Assembly: GCA_016930915.1 (NCBI GenBank)
Contig: JAFGFU010000014.1
Location: 62,001 to 126,000, forward strand
Direction: 5' to 3'
Length of the DNA stretch: 64,000 nt
Source of the DNA: Campylobacterales bacterium
GTDB lineage: Bacteria; Campylobacterota; Campylobacteria; Campylobacterales; Sulfurospirillaceae
Shown here: in pieces, positions 37,077 through 46,250 of the stretch
How positions within the stretch are numbered: the first letter of the stretch is position 1
How the letters are laid out: the number at the start of each line of letters is the position of its first letter
Notes under the pieces: generated by a model
What the model saw: the letters and a program-made list of their open reading frames with translations, nothing else
Databases searched by the model: none
What the model was told of the DNA's origin: nothing
Position numbers and translations under genes: made by a program

Positions 37077-38180
37077 TTAAAGCCGTTTTAAAATCACCCC
37101 TGATTCTAAATGTTCGGTATTGGGGAATTGGTCAAACAGGGCAAAATGCTCAATGGAGTAGTTTTGAGAGAGTACCTCCAAATCACGTTTAAGGGTTTGG
37201 GGGTTACAGGAGATGTAAATGATGTTCTCAAAACGTGAAATGAACGCCAAACTCTTCTCATCCATACCAGAACGAGGTGGGTCAACAAAAACATGTGAAA
37301 ACGCATAATCATCTAAATGAATGCCTGCTAAACGATTGAATACACGCTCTTTATTGAGTGCAGAGGTGAGTTCTTCCGCACTTAAGCGTAAAAACGTAAT
37401 GTTAGAGACATCGTTGAGTTCACAATTTTTCAGCGCTGAGGCAATAGAGGTTTTTGAAATTTCTGTGGCGAGCACTTTTTTAAATTTTCCAGCCATAGGA
37501 AGGGTAAAATTACCATAGCCACAGTAAAGCTCTAGCAAATTCTCGCACGATTCAAGATGGCTTAACACCCAGCCAATCATCTTCTGATTCATCGCAGGGT
37601 TGGGTTGGGAAAATCCCCCCTCAATGATATGGTAGCGATAGCTTTTACCCTCTAGTGAAAAACACTCCTCCACAAAATCCTGACTGAGTACTTTTTTAAT
37701 CCCCCGACTACGTCCGATCACAAAAATGCCAAATGCTTCCTCAAGTTTTTTCGCTTCTTCTTCCCACGTTTTATCTAAAGGTTTGTGGTAGATGAGTGTG
37801 ACCAAAAGATGCTCTGAAGAGGCCAAAAACTCAATGGCAAAAATGCGTTCACGAAGCACACGGACATCTTCAATCGCTTTGAGTAATGTTGGCATGAGTG
37901 TGTCAATGCGCTCTTCTACCTTTGGACAGGCATCAATGCATACCGCACCTTTTTTATCCATCGCACCCATAGCGTAGGAAATCTTATCACCCTCTTTCCA
38001 AATGCGAAATTCCGCCCGTCCACGGTAGTGTTCTGAAGCGGATTCAAAGAAGGTAAACTCTTTTACATGTAAAGGTTCAAAAAGCGTCTGAATAGTCGCT
38101 TTTTTATGGGTAACTTGCGCTTCATAATCTAACGCATAGAGCGTACAGCTCCCACATTTTCCAAAATATGAACACTCCAT
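37077..38180 (-). CDS. trmA: tRNA (uracil-5-)-methyltransferase
   Basis: TrmA makes ribothymidine at tRNA position 54. The 367 residues have N-terminal cysteines (CSYFGKCGSCTL), GFSQPNPAMNQKMIGW near 195, and the SAM motif LLELYCGYGNFTLPMA near 215. VFVDPPRSGMDEK lies near 288 and the catalytic Cys in IIYISCNPQTLKRDLE near 315. TrmA-type rather than RlmD-type is inferred from length and the absence of a TRAM domain. TTACATGTAA copies lie inside (38063, PLHVKEF) and 4 bases beyond the stop (37064). Confidence 0.93.
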   Translation of the reverse strand: MECSYFGKCGSCTLYALDYEAQVTHKKATIQTLFEPLHVKEFTFFESASEHYRGRAEFRIWKEGDKISYAMGAMDKKGAVCIDACPKVEERIDTLMPTLLKAIEDVRVLRERIFAIEFLASSEHLLVTLIYHKPLDKTWEEEAKKLEEAFGIFVIGRSRGIKKVLSQDFVEECFSLEGKSYRYHIIEGGFSQPNPAMNQKMIGWVLSHLESCENLLELYCGYGNFTLPMAGKFKKVLATEISKTSIASALKNCELNDVSNITFLRLSAEELTSALNKERVFNRLAGIHLDDYAFSHVFVDPPRSGMDEKSLAFISRFENIIYISCNPQTLKRDLEVLSQNYSIEHFALFDQFPNTEHLESGVILKRL

Positions 38181-38222
38181 GAATCTCCAGTTTATGTATT
38201 TTTATATGTAAAATTATATGTA

Positions 38223-38933
38223 TTAAAGCACGGCACTTGAAAGCAAACCAATCAGTCCACCAAAAACACCACCCCAAACGACCAACCAGCCAAGATGTTC
38301 TCTCATAAATTCTTGAACAATCTCTTTGACCATCTTAGGGCTTAACTCACCAAGTCTTGCATCGATCATCTGCTCAACTGTTTGAAGCATATCATGACTG
38401 AGTGATGAATTTTGTATATTTTGTGCTATTTTTTGCTGAAATTCATTACTTTTTGCGATTTCAACAATGGAATCTTTGAGTTTTATACTAAACGGCTCAC
38501 GAAGTCCCTCTAGGGCACTTGCCCCACCAAACATACCCAGCATTCCTCCAAAAGAGGACTCCATGACTGTTTTAGTCAGTGCATCAAAGGCAGGACTCAC
38601 GTCCATTTCTGCAATAATCGGCGCTAAATCAAGGTGTTTTTCTTCTTTGGTAAAAAAAGCATCCAACTGTTCTTTGGTAAAAAACTGTGTCATCATCAGG
38701 TTTTTAATAGAGGTTTTAAAGGCCTCAAAACGAAGCTCAATGACACCACTACCATAGAAAAAAGGGACTTTTTCAAAGAGCATATGAATGGCAATTTGAT
38801 TGGTAATAGCACCTGAGAGCGCAAAAAGCCCTGCGAGTAAAGACCATTTGGCATAAGGTTCTGGCAGGGCAAATGAAAGCAGTATAACAACTATACTTGC
38901 AAGATTGGTGAGCCAGCTTTTATCGAGTATCAT
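38223..38933 (-). CDS. DUF445-family membrane protein
   Basis: 236 residues with an N-terminal hydrophobic pair (NLASIVVILLSFALPEPYAKW, then LLAGLFALSGAITNQIAIHMLFEKVPF). The GAITNxxAIxMLF signature of DUF445 is present, followed by a soluble helical middle and a C-terminal membrane helix (WLVVWGGVFGGLIGLLSSAVL). The function of the family is unknown. It lies between trmA and the radical SAM gene in the same orientation. Confidence 0.85.
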   Translation of the reverse strand: MILDKSWLTNLASIVVILLSFALPEPYAKWSLLAGLFALSGAITNQIAIHMLFEKVPFFYGSGVIELRFEAFKTSIKNLMMTQFFTKEQLDAFFTKEEKHLDLAPIIAEMDVSPAFDALTKTVMESSFGGMLGMFGGASALEGLREPFSIKLKDSIVEIAKSNEFQQKIAQNIQNSSLSHDMLQTVEQMIDARLGELSPKMVKEIVQEFMREHLGWLVVWGGVFGGLIGLLSSAVL

Positions 38934-38960
38934 TTATTCTCCTTTTAAAAAATCGTGCCA

Positions 38961-40475
38961 TTATACTGTGGCATGTTTTAACTGACGTTTATTGAGCTTC
39001 GCAACACCCTCTTTTTGCTCTTTACGAGGGGTATAATTTTCCCGTAAAAAGGAGGGCATTTTGCGTCCACGAACCGTCATAATATCTTCAATCAATAAAG
39101 CTTTAATTTCCTCTTCCACATGTCCTAAAACTTCACAGAGGTAACGAAATATTAGCTGAGCCAAACGGTCAAGTGAAATCTGCCATGTGGACTCTGTTTG
39201 GCTATAAAGCCACTCACTAAAAGCGTAAAAGCCCTCATAGACTTTGCCCTCTTTCCATAAAAGTGCTGCACTTCTTTTAAAATTTCCACTGTTGTAGACC
39301 ATATCCCAAAAACGGGCAAAGCGCTTCATTTTTTGCATCTGCGCAAAGGGAACTAAGTCATTTTGCAAAATATCATACGGCGGTTTATCGGAGTATTCCA
39401 TACCATAGATTTCATCGTGACGTGAAAGGGTGGTGCCAGAGAGTTTTTTTAAAATCCCAATTTGAATTTCACACTGTGTGAGTGCATAGAGCATGTCCAA
39501 ATTGCGCCCAAATCCCTCTAAACTCTCGCCTGGTAAACCAATGATTAAGTCTACATGTAAATGCGCATGGGTCTGTTGTTGCAAAAAGGCAAGGTTATCT
39601 TCAATTTTTGGAAGGTTTAAACGCCTATGAATATTTTTAGAAATGAGAGGGTCCAGCGTTTGAATGCCCACTTCTAATTGCAGCGCAGCAGGTGGAAACT
39701 GCGCTATCTTCTCTCGCAATTTTTGGGGAAAATGATCAGGAATAACTTCAAAATGGACAAAATACTCCTCTGTTTTTTCAAGAAAGAAGTCTAAGAGTTT
39801 GGTAGCATTTTCAATGCTTAAATTAAAGGTTCTATCAATAAATTTAAAATTGCGAACCCCTCGTTGCCAGAGTTTATCAAGTTCCCCTATAAAACGTCCT
39901 ATCTCAATGTCCCGTACTTTTTTATCGGCGGAAGAGAGGCAAAATTCACAGGTAAAAGGACACCCACGGCTCGCTTCCACATAACAGTAGCGGTTTTTAA
40001 TGTCATGCTCGGTGTAATACGCATAGGGAAGTTTGATGGCGCTCATATCGACCATTGGTGCTTTTATCACTTTTTCGCTGGGGGCATTCTCACTTAAAAT
40101 AGCTTTGCACAGCGTATAAAAAGCAACATCGCCCTCCCCTTGAATGATATAATCAGCCAAAGAAAAATCAACCCGATGGGGAAAATGACTTGCCTCAGGA
40201 CCGCCTAAAATAATAGTAATTTTGGGTGCTACTTTTTTGAGGATAGAGAGAAGTTCTTGCACTTCTAACGCATTCCAAATGTAAGCACCTATGCCAACAA
40301 TTTTTGGCTGATAATTTAAAATCTCCTCCGCCGCATCTGCGACACTGCCATTGATGACAAATTCTAAAATATGCGCTCTTTCTTGAAGCTCCTCTAGGTT
40401 TGCAAATAAATAGCGCTGAGCAATGGAGGTATGGGTATAGCGTGCGTTAAACGTGGTGAGTAAAATTTCTTTCAT
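38961..40475 (-). CDS. B12-binding radical SAM protein (DUF4080-like)
   Basis: 504 residues. The N-terminal cobalamin-binding Rossmann domain covers about 1-130 (TTFNARYTHTSIAQRYL, IVGIGAYIWNALEVQELL, TIILGGPEASHFP). A radical SAM core follows, with the cluster motif GCPFTCEFC near 172. LQLEVGIQTLDPLISKNIHRR and VDLIIGLPGESLEGFG are standard downstream motifs. The C-terminal part with a polar, basic tail (MPSFLRENYTPRKE) matches DUF4080. The reaction is unknown, though the class includes methylases and ring-modifying enzymes. Confidence 0.86.
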   Translation of the reverse strand: MKEILLTTFNARYTHTSIAQRYLFANLEELQERAHILEFVINGSVADAAEEILNYQPKIVGIGAYIWNALEVQELLSILKKVAPKITIILGGPEASHFPHRVDFSLADYIIQGEGDVAFYTLCKAILSENAPSEKVIKAPMVDMSAIKLPYAYYTEHDIKNRYCYVEASRGCPFTCEFCLSSADKKVRDIEIGRFIGELDKLWQRGVRNFKFIDRTFNLSIENATKLLDFFLEKTEEYFVHFEVIPDHFPQKLREKIAQFPPAALQLEVGIQTLDPLISKNIHRRLNLPKIEDNLAFLQQQTHAHLHVDLIIGLPGESLEGFGRNLDMLYALTQCEIQIGILKKLSGTTLSRHDEIYGMEYSDKPPYDILQNDLVPFAQMQKMKRFARFWDMVYNSGNFKRSAALLWKEGKVYEGFYAFSEWLYSQTESTWQISLDRLAQLIFRYLCEVLGHVEEEIKALLIEDIMTVRGRKMPSFLRENYTPRKEQKEGVAKLNKRQLKHATV

Positions 40476-40552
40476 GGTTTCTCGTATTTTTTATTTTATT
40501 ATAATAAAACTTTTTGGTTATCTTTGTTAAAATCCTTCCGCTTAAATGGAAT

Positions 40553-40630
40553 CGGGGCGTAGCGCAGCCTGGCTAGCGCGCTACCTTGGGGTGGTAGAGG
40601 TCGCGTGTTCGAATCACGTCGCTCCGACCA
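40553..40630 (+). tRNA. tRNA-Pro (anticodon GGG)
   Basis: The acceptor CGGGGCG pairs with CGCTCCG. The anticodon stem CTACC/GGTAG encloses the loop TTGGGGT with anticodon GGG, the T-arm is GTTCGAATC, and CCA is encoded at 40628-40630. A TTAAAAT -10-like box lies about 25 bases upstream. Confidence 0.95.
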
Positions 40631-40671
40631 TTTTTGTTGACACATCGTTTCAAAACCTTCCTTTTGTATTC

Positions 40672-40681
40672 TTACATGTAA
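40672..40681. repeat. intergenic TTACATGTAA palindrome before ppsA
   Basis: An exact copy between tRNA-Pro and ppsA, 68 bases ahead of the ppsA start. Confidence 0.9.
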
Positions 40682-40749
40682 AACATTCTAACCTTCTTTC
40701 ATTCTCATTTGTGCTACTATAAAGGTAACTTTTTCTACTGGAGGATGAG

Positions 40750-43122
40750 ATGCGTTATATTCGTTTCTTCAATGAACTTCAACTGAGTGACATTCCCCTC
40801 GTGGGCGGTAAAAACGCCAGTTTAGGTGAGATGTATCAAAAATTAACCCCCAAAGGTATTTTAGTTCCCAACGGTTTTGCAACAACCAGTGAGGCGTATT
40901 ATCTTTTGCTTGAAGAAAATGGCATCAAGGCAATGATTGAAAAGCACCTGCGTCATGTGGATGTTTCCAACACAGATGTTTTACAAGCAAGCGGTAAAGC
41001 CATTCGAGATTGCATTTTAGAAGCAACCCTACCCTTAAGCCTAACACAAGAGCTCTTAAGTGCGTATGCCATGCTTTCACGTGAATATGGGGTTGAACAT
41101 GTGGATGTAGCGGTGCGCTCTTCTGGCACGGCTGAGGATTTACCCGATGCTAGTTTTGCAGGGCAACAAGAGACCTTTTTAAATATAGACTCGCCTGAGA
41201 AATTGCTTCAAAGTGTCAAGCAGTGTTACGCCTCTTTGTTTACAGACCGTGCCATTAGTTACCGTTCTAGCCGCGGGTTTGACCATTTTAAAGTGGCACT
41301 CTCTGTGGGGGCTCAAAAGATGGTGCGAAGTGATAAGGCCAGCAGTGGCGTCATGTTTAGTATAGACACGGAGAGTGGTTCGCACGACCTTGTTTTAATT
41401 AATGCAACATGGGGACTTGGTGAAAATGTGGTGAGTGGGCGGGTAAATGCGGATGAATTTTTTGTTTTCAAACCAACGCTTGCCAAAGGTTTCCCTACCA
41501 TTTTGAAACGCTCTTTGGGGAGTAAAAAAGAGAGAATGCTTTATCATCATCTACATCAAACGATTAATGTCCCCACAAGTAATGAAGAACAAAATAATTT
41601 TTCCATCAATGATGATGAAGTGTTAGCACTTGCCCATCAAGCACTCTTGATTGAAGCCTATTATGAGCGTCCTATGGATATTGAGTGGGCAAAAGATGGT
41701 AACGATGGCAAACTCTACATTGTGCAAGCTCGTCCTGAAACCGTACAAAGCAAGCGAGATATTCAAAGTATTGAGAAGTATACACTTAGTAGCAAAAACG
41801 CAACGATTTTAGCAACGGGGCGTGCTGTGGGCGATAAAATAGGCAGTGGAGCGGTGAAAATCATTCATGATACGTCTGAGTTTGCGTCCTTTAATGCAGG
41901 CGATATTTTGGTGGCCGATACAACCAATCCTGATTGGGAGCCCATTATGAAAAAGGCTTCTGCCGTGGTGACCAATCGAGGAAGTAGAACATGCCATGCT
42001 GCCATTGTCGCACGAGAAATTGGTGTACCAGCTGTGGTTGGGTGTGGCAATGCCACGGACGTTTTAGCGAATGTTCCAGAAGTGACGGTGAGTTGTGCTG
42101 AGGGTGAAGAGGGGTATATTTACGAGGGGAAACTTCCTTTTACATGTAAAACCATTGACATGAACTTACACCCTACCAAAACGAAATTAATGATGAATGT
42201 AGGCAATCCAGCCGAAGCATTCAACTTAGCCAAAATGCCTAATGATGGTGTGGGGTTGGCACGCATGGAGTTTATTATGACGCACTCCATTAATGCGCAT
42301 CCTATGGCATTGGTGGATTTGTATCAGGGAAAAGGGATTGAGGAGGAGGAAAACATTCGCTCTTTTATGAAGCCTTATGTGGATGCTAAGGCTTTTTTTA
42401 TTGATAAGCTTTGTGAGGGGATTGGACTGATTGCTGCGGCATTTTACCCTCGATCTGTCATTATTCGAACGAGCGATTTTAAAAGCAATGAGTATGCCAA
42501 TATGCCAGGGGGCAAGGTGTATGAGGTGGATGAAGAAAATCCTATGATTGGTTTTCGTGGGGCGAGTCGTTACTATGATGAGAGCTATAAAGAGGCGTTT
42601 GCATGGGAGTGTGAAGCCCTTAAAAAGGTGCGTGATGAGATGGGATTGGACAATGTCATTATTATGCTTCCTTTTGTGAGAACGACTGAAGAGGGGAAAA
42701 AGGTTATTGAGATTATGAATGCGCAAGGCTTAGTGCAAGGGCAAAACGGTCTTAAAATTTATGCTATGTGCGAAATCCCTGCCAATGTTATCATTGCCGA
42801 TGCATTTTTAGATATTTTTGATGGGTATTCGATTGGCTCAAACGACCTTACCCAATTGGTGTTAGGAGTCGATAGGGACAGTGGAAAAATCGCACATGTC
42901 TTTAACGAGCGAAATCCAGCAGTCAAAGCAATGCTCAAAATGGCCATAGAGGCGTGTAAAAGACGAGGCAAATACATAGGTATTTGTGGGCAAGCACCCT
43001 CCGATTATCCTGAGATTACAGAATTTTTGGTCAGAGAAGGCATTGAGTCTATTTCACTCAATCCCGATTCTCTCTACAAAATGCACCACGTGGTGGAAGA
43101 AATCGAAGCAAAAGTGCTTTAA
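40750..43122 (+). CDS. ppsA: phosphoenolpyruvate synthase
   Basis: Converts pyruvate, ATP and water to PEP, AMP and phosphate, for gluconeogenesis from organic acids. The 790 residues begin in the ATP-grasp domain ([42 protein letters not shown] near 120). The swivelling phosphohistidine is His416 in [22 protein letters not shown]. The PEP-binding barrel has [42 protein letters not shown] and [20 protein letters not shown], with the catalytic cysteine in [19 protein letters not shown] precedes the ATG, and a TTACATGTAA copy lies upstream (40672). Confidence 0.96.
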   Translation: MRYIRFFNELQLSDIPLVGGKNASLGEMYQKLTPKGILVPNGFATTSEAYYLLLEENGIKAMIEKHLRHVDVSNTDVLQASGKAIRDCILEATLPLSLTQELLSAYAMLSREYGVEHVDVAVRSSGTAEDLPDASFAGQQETFLNIDSPEKLLQSVKQCYASLFTDRAISYRSSRGFDHFKVALSVGAQKMVRSDKASSGVMFSIDTESGSHDLVLINATWGLGENVVSGRVNADEFFVFKPTLAKGFPTILKRSLGSKKERMLYHHLHQTINVPTSNEEQNNFSINDDEVLALAHQALLIEAYYERPMDIEWAKDGNDGKLYIVQARPETVQSKRDIQSIEKYTLSSKNATILATGRAVGDKIGSGAVKIIHDTSEFASFNAGDILVADTTNPDWEPIMKKASAVVTNRGSRTCHAAIVAREIGVPAVVGCGNATDVLANVPEVTVSCAEGEEGYIYEGKLPFTCKTIDMNLHPTKTKLMMNVGNPAEAFNLAKMPNDGVGLARMEFIMTHSINAHPMALVDLYQGKGIEEEENIRSFMKPYVDAKAFFIDKLCEGIGLIAAAFYPRSVIIRTSDFKSNEYANMPGGKVYEVDEENPMIGFRGASRYYDESYKEAFAWECEALKKVRDEMGLDNVIIMLPFVRTTEEGKKVIEIMNAQGLVQGQNGLKIYAMCEIPANVIIADAFLDIFDGYSIGSNDLTQLVLGVDRDSGKIAHVFNERNPAVKAMLKMAIEACKRRGKYIGICGQAPSDYPEITEFLVREGIESISLNPDSLYKMHHVVEEIEAKVL

Positions 43123-43616
43123 AATTGTTTTACATGTAAAGACTCTTCATGCTGGGGGAGTCTTTTTTCTATCTCTTCACTGGTGGCTTCACGTACCCCA
43201 ATCACCGTACCATCAAAGACAATACTCATCCCAGCCAAAGAGTGATTGGCATCTAAAACCACTTTATCCTCATCAATGTGTGTAATGATATAACTCATCA
43301 TCAGCTCATCCTCTTCCCCTTCAGCAAAAACCATCTCCATCTCATCACCCACGGCAATGGCTTCATCAAAAAGGGCTCTATCTTCAACCAACACTAAGGC
43401 TTCTTGACGTTCACCAAAGGCATCTTTGGCGCTTAATTCTAAATGAATACTCTCCCCCACACCTTTACCCTCAAGGGCTTTTTCAATGCTTTCAAAAACA
43501 TCACCGTATCCACCATGCAGGTAGATCAAAGGGTTTGCCCCACTGTCGATGAGCGTATTGTGGGTATCAAAAAGGGTATAGTCTAAGGTTACAAGGCAAT
43601 TTTTAGTAATAGTCAA
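43119..43616 (-). CDS. slyD: SlyD-type FKBP peptidyl-prolyl isomerase
   Basis: A prolyl isomerase and chaperone of the cytoplasm. The 165 residues show the split FKBP core: [30 protein letters not shown] near 25-55 and [22 protein letters not shown]. The insert-in-flap domain ([22 protein letters not shown]) and [23 protein letters not shown] near 118-140 follow. The metal-binding His-rich tail of E. coli SlyD is absent. The start is a TTG at 43616-43614 with AAGGA supplied by a TTACATGTAA copy. The gene's 3' end overlaps the ppsA stop and carries the ppsA terminator. Confidence 0.9.
   Translation of the reverse strand: MTITKNCLVTLDYTLFDTHNTLIDSGANPLIYLHGGYGDVFESIEKALEGKGVGESIHLELSAKDAFGERQEALVLVEDRALFDEAIAVGDEMEMVFAEGEEDELMMSYIITHIDEDKVVLDANHSLAGMSIVFDGTVIGVREATSEEIEKRLPQHEESLHVKQF
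43138..43169 (+). terminator. ppsA terminator embedded in the slyD 3' coding end
   Basis: AAAGACTC at 43138-43145 pairs with GAGTCTTT at 43158-43165 and is followed by further Ts, 15 bases after the ppsA stop. It lies within the convergent slyD reading frame. Confidence 0.65.
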
Positions 43617-43638
43617 AAGAATCCTTACATGTAAAAGT

Positions 43639-43666
43639 AAAGAGCCACACGTGAAAGTGACTCTTT
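43639..43666 (-). terminator. terminator after acnB
   Basis: AAAGAGCCAC (43639-43648) and GTGACTCTTT (43657-43666) form a 10-bp stem with one mismatch. On the minus strand it starts 6 bases after the acnB stop and is followed by a T-rich stretch, separating acnB from slyD. Confidence 0.65.
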
Positions 43667-43672
43667 GGTGTA

Positions 43673-46231
43673 TTAGTTAGAAAGTTCGTAGTTCTCAATG
43701 AGATTAAAATTGAGGTATTTGTACACTTTATCGGTTTTTCCCGCTAATTTTTTAGGCACTAAACTCATATATTCTTCCACGCTAGGAAGTCGGCCTAAAA
43801 GTGCACACAGCGCTGCTAATTCAGCACTTCCTAAATAGACCTTGGAGTTAGGTCCCATGCGGTTATCAAAGTTACGGGTTGACGTTGAAAAGACCACCGC
43901 ACCCTCACGGACATTGGCTTGATTGCCCATACAGAGTGAACATCCAGGAATTTCAATGCGAGCGCCTGCATTACCAAAAATAGCATAATACCCCTCTTCA
44001 ATGAGCTGGTTTTTATCCATTTTGGTAGGTGGCGCTATCCACAGTGTCGTAGGAACTTTCCCCTTCCCTTGCAACACTTCGCCTAAAGCTCGGTAATGCC
44101 CAATATTGGTCATACAACTTCCCACAAACACTTCATCAATGGTGTGTGGACGCTCAGGATTGGCGAGTACTTCACTCAGCGTTGCCACATCATCAGGGTC
44201 ATTTGGGCATGCAAGAATTGGCTCTTTAATCTCACTCAAATCAATCTCAATAATTTCTGCATACTCAGCATTCGCATCGGCTTTTAAAAGTTTTGGCTCT
44301 TTAAGCCATGCTTTCATTTTATCGGCACGTCGTTGAAGCGTTATGGCATCCTCGTATCCTGCTTGAATCATTGACTCTAAAAGCACCACATTTGATTTTA
44401 AATACTCAATCACGCTCTCTTCATCTAAGGCAACACTACACGCCGCTGCACTACGCTCTGCACTTGCATCGCTGAGCTCAAACGCTTGTTCGACTTTGAG
44501 TTTTGGAAGTCCCTCAATTTCTAAGATGCGCCCTGCAAAAATGTTCTTTTTGTTTTTCTTTGGAACGCTAAGCAAGCCTTTTTTAATGGCATAGTAAGGA
44601 ATGGCATTGACCAAATCACGTAGCGTAATGCCCGCTTGCATTTCACCTTTAAAACGAACCAGTACCGATTCAGGCATATTTAAAGGCATACTGCCCGTTA
44701 CAGCCGCAAACGCCACCAATCCAGAGCCCGCTGGAAAAGAGATACCAATAGGAAAACGGGTATGGCTGTCTCCTCCTGTGCCTACCGTATCAGGTAGAAC
44801 CATACGGTTGAGCCATGAGTGAATAACACCGTCCCCTGCACGTAAACTCACACCACTGCGTGAGGTGATAAAGGAAGGAAGGGTATGGTGAAGCTTTACG
44901 TCACTGGGTTTTGGATACGCAGCGGTATGACAAAAACTTTGCATTACCAAATCAGCGCTAAATCCAAGAGCGGCAAGCTCTTTAATTTCATCTCGTGTCA
45001 TTGGTCCTGTGGTATCTTGTGAACCAACGGTGAGGGTTTGAGGCTCAACGTACATCCCCGCACGAACACCCTCAACACCACACGCACGTCCGACCATTTT
45101 TTGCGCTAAGGTATACCCTACCCCTTGTTGCTCTTTGGGTTGTTCTGGTTTTGCAAAAATACTCTCAGGCTCCATGCCCAAAGAGGCTCTTGCTTTTGAA
45201 GTAAGTCCTCTTCCAATAATCAAAGGAATACGTCCTCCTGCACGGTACTCATCGGCTAGAGTATTTGGCGTCAGGGTAAAGGTACCAATCACTTTCCCCT
45301 CTTTTTCAACTCTCCCTGCTAAAGGATAGACATCAATAATATCGCCTGTTTCTAAGGCTTCCACATTGACTTCAATAGGAAGTGCACCGCTATCTTCTGC
45401 GGTATTGAAAAAAATTGGCGCAATGGTTGTTCCTAAAATCAATCCGCCTGTTTTTTTATTGGGAACAAAAGGAATCTCTCTTCCCATCCACCATTGAATC
45501 GAATTAATGCCTGATTTACGACTACTGCCTGTTCCTACAACATCACCGACATAAGCAACTTCATACCCTTTGGCTTTGAGCTCCTTGATTTTTTCAAGCG
45601 AACCTGGTAGGCGTTTAACCAACATGGCATTGGCATGCAAAGGAATGTCACTTCTAGTGAACGCTTCACTGGCAGGACTTAAATCATCGGTATTGGTCTC
45701 TCCAGAAACTTTTAAAACCGCTACAGTGATTTTTTCAGCCATAGGCGCTTTACATGTAAACCACTCTGCGTTCGCCCATGAGAGCATGACCTCTTTAGCA
45801 TAGGCATTGGTTTTAGCTAACGCTTCAATGTCATTGAAAGAGCCATAAACTAAAACAATGTTTTTAAGCGCATGACAGGCGGCTTGTGCTACCAAAGCAT
45901 CTGTTGAGCTTAGTGCATCCACAAGAGGTTGGACATTATAGCCTCCAAGCATTGTGCCTAAAATTTCTATCGCTTCTAGGGGGGAAATAGCTTTACATGT
46001 AAGTTTTTTTTGAGCCACATCATTTAAAAAGGCTGCCTTAACGTACGCCGCTTCATCCACACCTGGTAAAACACGGTCGCAGAGTAATGCTTTTAAAAAA
46101 ACCTGATCGCCTTCTTCTTTTTTAAGAAGTTCAATGACTTCTGCTGTTTTTTTTGCGTCCAAAGGAAGAGGAGGAATCCCCAAAGCGGCTCGTTCATTAA
46201 CTTCTATAGTGTACATTTCAAAAAAATTCAT
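43673..46231 (-). CDS. acnB: aconitate hydratase B
   Basis: The iron-sulfur enzyme that isomerises citrate to isocitrate in the citric acid cycle. The 852-residue length and domain order are those of AcnB: a HEAT-like N-terminal domain (residues 1-150), then the swivel domain with [25 protein letters not shown] and [33 protein letters not shown] and [19 protein letters not shown] follow. The cluster cysteines are in [13 protein letters not shown] and [15 protein letters not shown] terminator follows, and ftsK lies 19 bases upstream on the same strand. Two TTACATGTAA copies encode FTCK and LTCK. Confidence 0.97.
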   Translation of the reverse strand: MNFFEMYTIEVNERAALGIPPLPLDAKKTAEVIELLKKEEGDQVFLKALLCDRVLPGVDEAAYVKAAFLNDVAQKKLTCKAISPLEAIEILGTMLGGYNVQPLVDALSSTDALVAQAACHALKNIVLVYGSFNDIEALAKTNAYAKEVMLSWANAEWFTCKAPMAEKITVAVLKVSGETNTDDLSPASEAFTRSDIPLHANAMLVKRLPGSLEKIKELKAKGYEVAYVGDVVGTGSSRKSGINSIQWWMGREIPFVPNKKTGGLILGTTIAPIFFNTAEDSGALPIEVNVEALETGDIIDVYPLAGRVEKEGKVIGTFTLTPNTLADEYRAGGRIPLIIGRGLTSKARASLGMEPESIFAKPEQPKEQQGVGYTLAQKMVGRACGVEGVRAGMYVEPQTLTVGSQDTTGPMTRDEIKELAALGFSADLVMQSFCHTAAYPKPSDVKLHHTLPSFITSRSGVSLRAGDGVIHSWLNRMVLPDTVGTGGDSHTRFPIGISFPAGSGLVAFAAVTGSMPLNMPESVLVRFKGEMQAGITLRDLVNAIPYYAIKKGLLSVPKKNKKNIFAGRILEIEGLPKLKVEQAFELSDASAERSAAACSVALDEESVIEYLKSNVVLLESMIQAGYEDAITLQRRADKMKAWLKEPKLLKADANAEYAEIIEIDLSEIKEPILACPNDPDDVATLSEVLANPERPHTIDEVFVGSCMTNIGHYRALGEVLQGKGKVPTTLWIAPPTKMDKNQLIEEGYYAIFGNAGARIEIPGCSLCMGNQANVREGAVVFSTSTRNFDNRMGPNSKVYLGSAELAALCALLGRLPSVEEYMSLVPKKLAGKTDKVYKYLNFNLIENYELSN

Positions 46232-46250
46232 TTAGACTCCTTCAGCTGAT

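Noticed and set aside
42226-42726. A 166-codon minus-strand frame
   Set aside because: It lies wholly inside ppsA, whose catalytic barrel motifs are intact on the plus strand. The antisense product has no recognisable motif.
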